Shown here: one piece after another, positions 7,005 to 10,541 of the stretch | Numbering within the stretch: position 1 is the first letter of the stretch | Layout of the letters: each line of letters begins with the position of its first letter | Source: Sulfurospirillum arcachonense | Lineage (GTDB): Bacteria; Campylobacterota; Campylobacteria; Campylobacterales; Sulfurospirillaceae | DNA: 10,541 nucleotides | NCBI GenBank assembly: GCA_015662785.1 | Contig: DQTM01000062.1 | Coordinates: forward strand, 1 to 10,541 | Reading direction: 5' to 3' | Made by a program: the position numbers and the translations under genes | Notes under the pieces: model-generated | Seen by the model: only the letters and a program-made list of their open reading frames with translations | What the model was told of the DNA's origin: nothing | Database searches by the model: none

Positions 7005-7513
7005 TATGCAACCTTCTTCATAACTATCTTCACGAGCTCTTCTTCATCAATAGAAATAGCATCTTTATCAAACATCTCGTCTAAAACTTTTGCAACAACA
7101 TCGCGTGCCATTCTACGTTTTTCGATTTGAGTCTTCTCTTTAAAGCCTTTTTCTAAATTTTGAAGTTCAACATCTGTATCATTAGCAACTTTTACTGAAA
7201 GGAGCTGTGCTTCTTTCTTTGAAGTTTCTACCAAAACTAAAGCATTTGCTTTTGCCTCTTCAACTTTTGCTTGTGCAGCCTCTTTTGCAGTAACTGACTC
7301 TTTCACTTTAACTTGAATAGAATTTAACCTATCAGCGATACCTGCAATTCTACCCTTGTACGCATCTTTAACAAGATCTGCTAAAAGATAGTACATAATA
7401 GATGCAAATATAACAAAGTTAATAGATCTTACAACTATATCAGTTTCACCGCCACCACCACTTGCCAATAATAGAGCTGGTGATAGAAGAAGTAACATAT
7501 ATCTTAATTTCAT
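7004..7513 (-). CDS. atpF: ATP synthase subunit b (AtpF)
   Basis: A 169-residue b-type subunit of the peripheral stalk. Two hydrophobic segments are visible. Residues 1-17 (MKLRYMLLLLSPALLLA) look like a signal peptide and are followed by SGGGGE. Residues about 29-46 (VRSINFVIFASIMYYLLA) are the usual b-subunit membrane anchor. Residues about 55-140 are a charged alpha-helical coiled coil rich in Ala, Lys and Glu, ending in a delta-binding C-terminus. The signal-like N-terminus before TDIV-x-RSINF also occurs in Helicobacter pylori AtpF as I recall it. The Shine-Dalgarno AGGAGG overlaps the atpF' stop codon, 5 bases before the ATG. The stop overlaps the start of atpH. With AtpF' it probably forms a heterodimeric b/b' stalk. 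Confidence 0.93.
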   Translation of the reverse strand: MKLRYMLLLLSPALLLASGGGGETDIVVRSINFVIFASIMYYLLADLVKDAYKGRIAGIADRLNSIQVKVKESVTAKEAAQAKVEEAKANALVLVETSKKEAQLLSVKVANDTDVELQNLEKGFKEKTQIEKRRMARDVVAKVLDEMFDKDAISIDEEELVKIVMKKVA

Positions 7514-7522
7514 CCAGGCCTC

Positions 7523-7945
7523 CTATATATTGCCAAGTTTTTGTTTGATGCTATCTCTAAAAAGAGGTATGTTTGCATTCAAACTTGCTTGAAACTCTGT
7601 TTTATCCGCTTCTAAGTCTTTCAAAAATAGAGTGTACTCTTCATCAAGTTCACTTTGTTTCTGTTCTACTTTTTTTGCGGCAATCTCTTTTGCCTCACTT
7701 AAAGCTGCTTCTCTAATCTTTCCTGCCTCTGCTTTCGCATCGTGGATAATTTGGTCAGCCTCTTTGTAGTAAACCTCAACATCACTGGTATTTTTACCTG
7801 CATTCTCCAAATCACGCTTTATAGAATCATTTCTGTTGTCAATAAACTCCAGAAGTGGTTTATAAAGTATCTTGTTGAGAAGTATCAACAAGGTGAAAAA
7901 TACAGATCCAGTTACCAGCAAAAGTATTGGGCTAATGTCCAACAT
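7523..7945 (-). CDS. atpF': ATP synthase subunit b' (AtpF')
   Basis: A 140-residue second b-type stalk subunit, partner of AtpF. It begins MLDISPILLLVTGSVFFTLL, a single membrane anchor at about 5-27, followed by LNKILYKPLLEFIDNRNDSI, a typical b/b' junction. A long charged coiled coil then runs to the C-terminus (DAKAEAGKIREAALSEAKEI near 69-88). The reading frame is open back to a GTG at 7972, adding nine residues. I prefer the ATG at 7945-7943 because AAAGGAG sits 7 bases upstream, and because the product then starts directly before the membrane helix with the length usual for the phylum (about 140). It is the first gene of the ATP synthase block, after a 120-base gap from parB with a dyad and possible promoter. 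Confidence 0.9.
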   Translation of the reverse strand: MLDISPILLLVTGSVFFTLLILLNKILYKPLLEFIDNRNDSIKRDLENAGKNTSDVEVYYKEADQIIHDAKAEAGKIREAALSEAKEIAAKKVEQKQSELDEEYTLFLKDLEADKTEFQASLNANIPLFRDSIKQKLGNI

Positions 7946-7952
7946 ATTTTTG

Positions 7953-7959
7953 CTCCTTT
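7953..7959 (-). promoter_or_regulatory. Ribosome binding site deciding the start of atpF'
   Basis: AAAGGAG on the minus strand, 7 bases before ATG at 7945-7943. It lies inside the longer open frame that starts at GTG 7972, and that GTG has no comparable Shine-Dalgarno. The shorter start is therefore favoured. Confidence 0.75.
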
Positions 7960-7979
7960 GACTAGTAATCACTACCGAA

Positions 7980-8012
7980 TTTAGTTATAACCACAAAGTA
8001 GTCATAACTAAA
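7980..8012 (-). repeat. 33-base dyad in the atpF' leader
   Basis: Arms 7980-7994 and 7998-8012 form a 15-bp stem around a 3-base loop. In the minus-strand transcript thirteen pairs are Watson-Crick and two are G-U. No U-tract follows in either direction, so an intrinsic terminator is unlikely. It could be a 5' leader hairpin that stabilises the atp mRNA or a binding site for a dimeric regulator. It lacks the core of the repeated leader element, though both have stems with ends resembling TTTA...TAAA. Confidence 0.6.
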
Positions 8013-8019
8013 ATTGTGC

Positions 8020-8055
8020 GGAGTTTAACATAAATAAGTAAAAATCTTTATTAAA
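8020..8055 (-). promoter_or_regulatory. Possible promoter for the ATP synthase block
   Basis: On the minus strand TATGTT (8032-8027) matches four of six -10 positions. It lies 17 bases after TTTAAT (8055-8050), a poor -35, with a T-rich spacer as is common in Campylobacterota sigma-70 promoters. Transcription would start near 8020, just before the dyad at 7980-8012. The match is weak and AT-rich sequence gives such hits by chance, so this is tentative. Confidence 0.3.
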
Positions 8056-8065
8056 CGGTGAGAAA

Positions 8066-8917
8066 TTATTTAATTTTTTCTAAAAAGTGGTTGATCGATT
8101 CACTATTTTCAAATTCAATTGTGATTGTGTGAGCTTTTGTTTTAGTTTTTAAACCAAAACTTTTTAGCTTTTTTTCTAATGAAAAAAACTCTAAAGGATT
8201 GATTATCTCTTTTGGCTTTTGATTATCACTTCTTTGTTCAGAATTTTTTAGTTTTTTTACAAGTTGTTCGGTCTCTCTTACGCTAAGTTTTTGACCAATA
8301 ATGGTATTTACTACCGTTTCTTCATCTTGTGGATTTAATCCAACTATAACTTTTGCATGCCCTTGAGAAAGTTTTCCTTCTACGAGAAAGTTTTTTGTTT
8401 TTTCTGTAAGAGAAAGTAATCTTAATGTATTTGTTATCTGTGTACGACTCTTTTTGATAATCTCAGAGAGTCCCTCTTGAGTGATATTATACTCTTCAAT
8501 AAGCTCTTTATATGCAACACCAAGCTCTATTGGATTTAAATCTTCTCTTTGAATATTTTCAATAATAGCAAGTTCACGAAGATTTTCTGATTCAATATCG
8601 GCAACTATGGCTCTTATTGTTTCAAAGCCTGCCTCTTTTGTAGCACGAAATCTTCTCTCACCAGCTAAAATCATATAATCATCATCTTTTTCAACAACTA
8701 TGATAGGTTGTAAAAGACCATGTTTTTTAATAGATTCGCTAAGCTCTTTTATAGCTTTTTCATTAAAATATTTTCTTGGTTGGTATGGATTTGGTGAGAT
8801 TCTATTGAGATTAATCTCTCTTACTAAATCTTGAGAATTTCCCATTTCTTTATTAAACGCATCTTCAACATCATCAAAAATAGCCCCTATTCCTCTACCT
8901 AATGCTTTTTTTGCCAT
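8066..8917 (-). CDS. parB: Chromosome partitioning protein ParB (Spo0J family)
   Basis: A 283-residue ParB: a CTP-dependent DNA clamp that loads at parS sites and, with ParA, segregates the origin region. The N-terminus KKALGRGIGAIF (3-14) is the usual ParA-interacting tail. The CTP-binding/spreading domain follows: ISPNPYQPRKYF at 40-51, GLLQPIIV at 67-74, LAGERRFRATKEAGF at 84-98 (the GERRFR box), and IIENIQREDLNPIE at 118-131. The parS-recognising helix-turn-helix is about 145-169 (ITQEGLSEIIKKSRTQITNT). Residues about 235-283 are the C-terminal dimerisation domain. No key residue is missing. The ATG has AAAAGGAG 11 bases upstream, slightly long spacing. It lies 55 bases after parA, with a copy of the repeated core in the gap. 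Confidence 0.96.
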   Translation of the reverse strand: MAKKALGRGIGAIFDDVEDAFNKEMGNSQDLVREINLNRISPNPYQPRKYFNEKAIKELSESIKKHGLLQPIIVVEKDDDYMILAGERRFRATKEAGFETIRAIVADIESENLRELAIIENIQREDLNPIELGVAYKELIEEYNITQEGLSEIIKKSRTQITNTLRLLSLTEKTKNFLVEGKLSQGHAKVIVGLNPQDEETVVNTIIGQKLSVRETEQLVKKLKNSEQRSDNQKPKEIINPLEFFSLEKKLKSFGLKTKTKAHTITIEFENSESINHFLEKIK

Positions 8918-8936
8918 ACTATTTAATTCTCCTTTT

Positions 8937-8960
8937 CACTGAAGCTTGTACTTTGCACAG
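8937..8960 (-). repeat. Leader element, copy 3 (parA-parB gap, core only)
   Basis: A 24-base core matching the plus-strand consensus CACTRAAGCT-N3-RCTTKGCANAG at every position. The outer stem is weak here (TTC/GAA at best) and the second hairpin seen in the other copies is absent. In the sense direction the core ends 4 bases before the GGAG of parB (8929-8932). It is either a decayed copy or a minimal functional form. Confidence 0.6.
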
Positions 8961-8972
8961 AATATTTCATAC

Positions 8973-9758
8973 TTAACTCGCTAGTATAGAGTTTGCTAAA
9001 TTTTGATAAGCTCTAGAGCCAGGTGATTGTACATCATAAAGAATAATTGGCTTTCCAAAACTTGGAGATTCTGCTAGTTTAATATTTCTAGGAATTACAA
9101 CAAAATTAGATGTCTCTTCATCAACAAACAATTTGTTTTTAAAGTGTTGTTTCAAATCTGCAAAAACCTGCTTAGAGAGGTTATTTTGCGCACTAAACAT
9201 TGTAGGTAAAAACCCTTTTATCTCTAATTTTGGATTTATTGTTCTTTTTATAAGTTTTACAGTATTTAAAAGTTGAGCTAAACCCTCTAACGCAAAAAAC
9301 TCACACTGTATTGGAATAATAACAGAGTTTGCAGCACTAAGAGCATTAATTGTGATACTTCCTAAAGCAGGTGGTGAATCAATGATGATGTAATCATACT
9401 GATCTTTTATCTCTTCAATCTTATTTTTTAAAATAAGTTCTCTACCTTGTGTTTTTACATCATAAAACTCTTTTTCAACACCAACTAAACCTATATTTGA
9501 TGGAGCAAGATGAAGCGTTGGAAGAGAAGTTTCTAAAATAACTTGTGAAAGTTTTTTTCTTCCTATTAAAACATGATATATATTGTATTCATAGTCATTT
9601 CTATGAATTCCTAGACCTGTTGTTGCATTTGATTGTGGATCAATATCAATTAACAATACTTTTTTTTCAGCAACTGCAAGGGACGCAGCTAAATTAACTG
9701 CTGTTGTTGTTTTGCCCACTCCACCCTTTTGGTTTGCTATAGCTATTATTTCTGCCAC
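8973..9758 (-). CDS. parA: Chromosome partitioning ATPase ParA (Soj family)
   Basis: A 261-residue ParA/Soj/MinD family ATPase that binds the nucleoid in its ATP form and is released by ParB, driving origin segregation. The deviant Walker A motif KGGVGKTT is at 11-18 with signature Lys11. LLIDIDPQSNATTGLG at 35-50 is the Walker A' region, with Asp40. YIIIDSPPALG at 123-133 is Walker B, with Asp127. IPRNIKLAESPSFGKPI at 222-238 is the typical chromosomal Soj C-terminal motif. Its compact length and lack of an N-terminal DNA-binding domain argue for chromosomal rather than P1/F-plasmid type. The start is GTG with GGAG 8 bases upstream, and that Shine-Dalgarno abuts a hairpin of the repeated leader element. 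birA lies 75 bases upstream and parB 55 bases downstream. Confidence 0.97.
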   Translation of the reverse strand: MAEIIAIANQKGGVGKTTTAVNLAASLAVAEKKVLLIDIDPQSNATTGLGIHRNDYEYNIYHVLIGRKKLSQVILETSLPTLHLAPSNIGLVGVEKEFYDVKTQGRELILKNKIEEIKDQYDYIIIDSPPALGSITINALSAANSVIIPIQCEFFALEGLAQLLNTVKLIKRTINPKLEIKGFLPTMFSAQNNLSKQVFADLKQHFKNKLFVDEETSNFVVIPRNIKLAESPSFGKPIILYDVQSPGSRAYQNLANSILAS

Positions 9759-9770
9759 TTAACTATCTCC

Positions 9771-9834
9771 TTTTTAGAAGCAAAGCTCCTAAAAAATTCC
9801 TTGCACTAAAGCTTATGCTTTGCATAGGAATTTT
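9771..9834 (-). repeat. Two-hairpin leader element, copy 4 (birA-parA gap)
   Basis: Core 9804-9827 on the plus strand fits the shared consensus. Its hairpin is the longest of the four: AAAATTCCT (9793-9801) with AGGAATTTT (9826-9834), then TGC with GCA, then AAAGC (9808-9812) with GCTTT (9817-9821) around a TTAT loop. The only interruptions are bulges of three bases and one base. The outer stem reaches into the last base of the birA stop codon. A second hairpin pairs 9771-9781 with 9785-9795 (ten Watson-Crick pairs plus one G-U, loop of three) and abuts the parA GGAG (9767-9770). The hairpins share bases 9793-9795. On the plus strand the core hairpin ends in TTTT, terminator-like for antisense transcripts only. 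Confidence 0.7.
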
Positions 9835-10469
9835 CATCTTAAACTGTACACCCTTTTGTTTTCTACTTCTATCGAACCATCTTCTAGAAGCTTTGCATCT
9901 GCTAATGATTTTTTTTTACCGTCCAAGTGGAAGGTAAAACCAAGACTATTTTGAAATTCTATCTTATATTTACTAAAAACATTCTTCCATGAGATTTTTT
10001 TTGAGAGTTTCTCTAAAAAAAGTTCTACTAATTTATGTGGTGTTATTTGTACATCTAAAGTAGCAAATTGCTCTGGTGCATGGACAATGTTTATACCAAT
10101 TGAGCCTATAATTGTGGCTCTAATTTTAGTTGTTATAACTCCACCTATTTTATGATTATTTAAATAAAAATCATTAGGCCATTTTATCCATGTTTTCGAG
10201 CCTAACTCATATAAAACCTCTTTTAAAAGATAAGAAAAATAGATAGAAATTGACTCTAATTTCAAATCTTTTGGTAAGTGTTTCTCTTCTACACAAAAAG
10301 AGAAATATAGATTTCCTTCATCACCTAACCAAGTGTTACCTCGACTGCCTACTCCATCACTTTGAAAGTCAACTCCAACTGCTAAAGGCGGCTTGATAGT
10401 ACTATTTTTTATATTTTTTATTAAGTATTTATGAGTTGAGGGTAGATGTTTAAACCAAAGAGTTTCCAA
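9834..10469 (-). CDS. birA: Biotin--protein ligase (BirA, class I)
   Basis: A 211-residue biotin protein ligase, which activates biotin with ATP and attaches it to the lysine of biotin-dependent enzymes such as the acetyl-CoA carboxylase carrier protein. Near the N-terminus, LPSTHKYL (9-16) holds the conserved Ser-Thr. SDGVGSRGNTW at 37-47 is the biotin/AMP-binding loop in its divergent epsilon-type form. KWPND is at 96-100, HKIGGVI at 106-112 carries the conserved Lys107, and GSIGINIVH is at 122-130. There is no N-terminal helix-turn-helix, so it should not be a repressor like E. coli BirA. The start is TTG with AAAAGG 7 bases upstream; it lies 20 bases inside the end of fmt. No other start precedes the conserved Ser-Thr. 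An A9 run encodes Lys185-187. Confidence 0.9.
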   Translation of the reverse strand: METLWFKHLPSTHKYLIKNIKNSTIKPPLAVGVDFQSDGVGSRGNTWLGDEGNLYFSFCVEEKHLPKDLKLESISIYFSYLLKEVLYELGSKTWIKWPNDFYLNNHKIGGVITTKIRATIIGSIGINIVHAPEQFATLDVQITPHKLVELFLEKLSKKISWKNVFSKYKIEFQNSLGFTFHLDGKKKSLADAKLLEDGSIEVENKRVYSLR

Positions 10470-10541
10470 CTTCTAACCTTTTGCCTCTTATATAATCAAC
10501 TGCACTCATGGCTTTTTTTGATGGTGGTTGAAGAGTTTTTA
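10450..10541 (-). CDS. fmt: Methionyl-tRNA formyltransferase, C-terminal end
   Basis: The last 29 codons of a gene entering from the right edge, in a different frame from birA. The readable end is KTLQPPSKKAMSAVDYIRGK followed by RLEVGNSLV and TAA (10452-10450). The pattern L-Q-x-P-x-K-K-x-M-x-x-x-D-Y-I-x-G followed by L-x-V-G-x-x-L is typical of the C-terminal domain of Fmt, which formylates initiator Met-tRNA. Its 3' end overlaps the birA start region by 20 bases. Given how little is visible, the call rests on this C-terminal motif and on my recollection that fmt precedes birA in related genomes. Confidence 0.75.
   Translation of the reverse strand, partial: KTLQPPSKKAMSAVDYIRGKRLEVGNSLV

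Noticed and set aside
7742..7984. Open frame of 80 codons on the plus strand over atpF' and its leader
   Set aside because: It is antisense to the conserved coiled-coil region of AtpF' and shows no family features.
8066..9758. A parS site near parAB
   Set aside because: I looked for the near-universal palindrome TGTTTCACGTGAAACA or close variants and saw none. Campylobacterota may use a variant, so absence is not proof. The repeated core is palindromic but unlike parS and also precedes atp genes.
2453..9834. CRISPR array or insertion sequence ends
   Set aside because: The repeats are kilobases apart, each in a separate gap, with no spacers between them, no transposase and no target-site duplications visible.

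Overview
The window is AT-rich (roughly one third G+C by eye), densely packed, and every gene I can support lies on the minus strand. Gene order in transcription order is fmt (3' end) - birA - parA - parB - atpF' - atpF - atpH - atpA - atpG - atpD - atpC - tolQ - tolR - tolA - tolB (5' end). This order matches the birA-to-tolB neighbourhood of Campylobacter jejuni (Cj0099 to Cj0112, from memory). With the protein sequences it points to a Campylobacterota chromosome, most likely a Sulfurimonas-like free-living member. The genus is inference; the phylum is well supported.

Right end (about 8066-10541): the last codons of methionyl-tRNA formyltransferase, then a class I biotin protein ligase whose TTG start lies inside fmt, then the chromosome partition pair ParA and ParB. 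Middle (2049-7945): the F1 sector and peripheral stalk of the ATP synthase, with two different b-type subunits (AtpF' and AtpF), delta, alpha, gamma, beta and epsilon. The membrane subunits a (atpB) and c (atpE) are not here; in this phylum they are encoded elsewhere. Left end (1-2039): the Tol-Pal envelope machine, TolQ and TolR (proton-driven motor), a Lys-rich TolA/TonB-like rod and the start of periplasmic TolB. Only 9 bases separate atpC from tolQ, so the proton-motive-force interconverter and a proton-motive-force consumer probably share a transcript.

Most junctions are tight (overlaps or gaps up to 16 bases). The exceptions are the leaders of parA, parB, atpF', atpA and atpC. Four of these five (all except atpF') carry copies of one repeated element, with plus-strand core CACTRAAGCT-N3-RCTTKGCANAG. 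The core folds as a hairpin and is usually followed by a second hairpin. In three of the four copies the element abuts, or lies within 4 bases of, the Shine-Dalgarno of the next gene. Stem sequences differ between copies but mostly keep pairing. This is the main unexplained signal in an otherwise conserved housekeeping region. The atpF' leader has a different 33-base dyad with a 15-bp stem and a possible weak promoter upstream.

No mobile element, tRNA, rRNA, CRISPR array or convincing sense-strand terminator was seen, and no gene-free stretch exceeds 300 bases.
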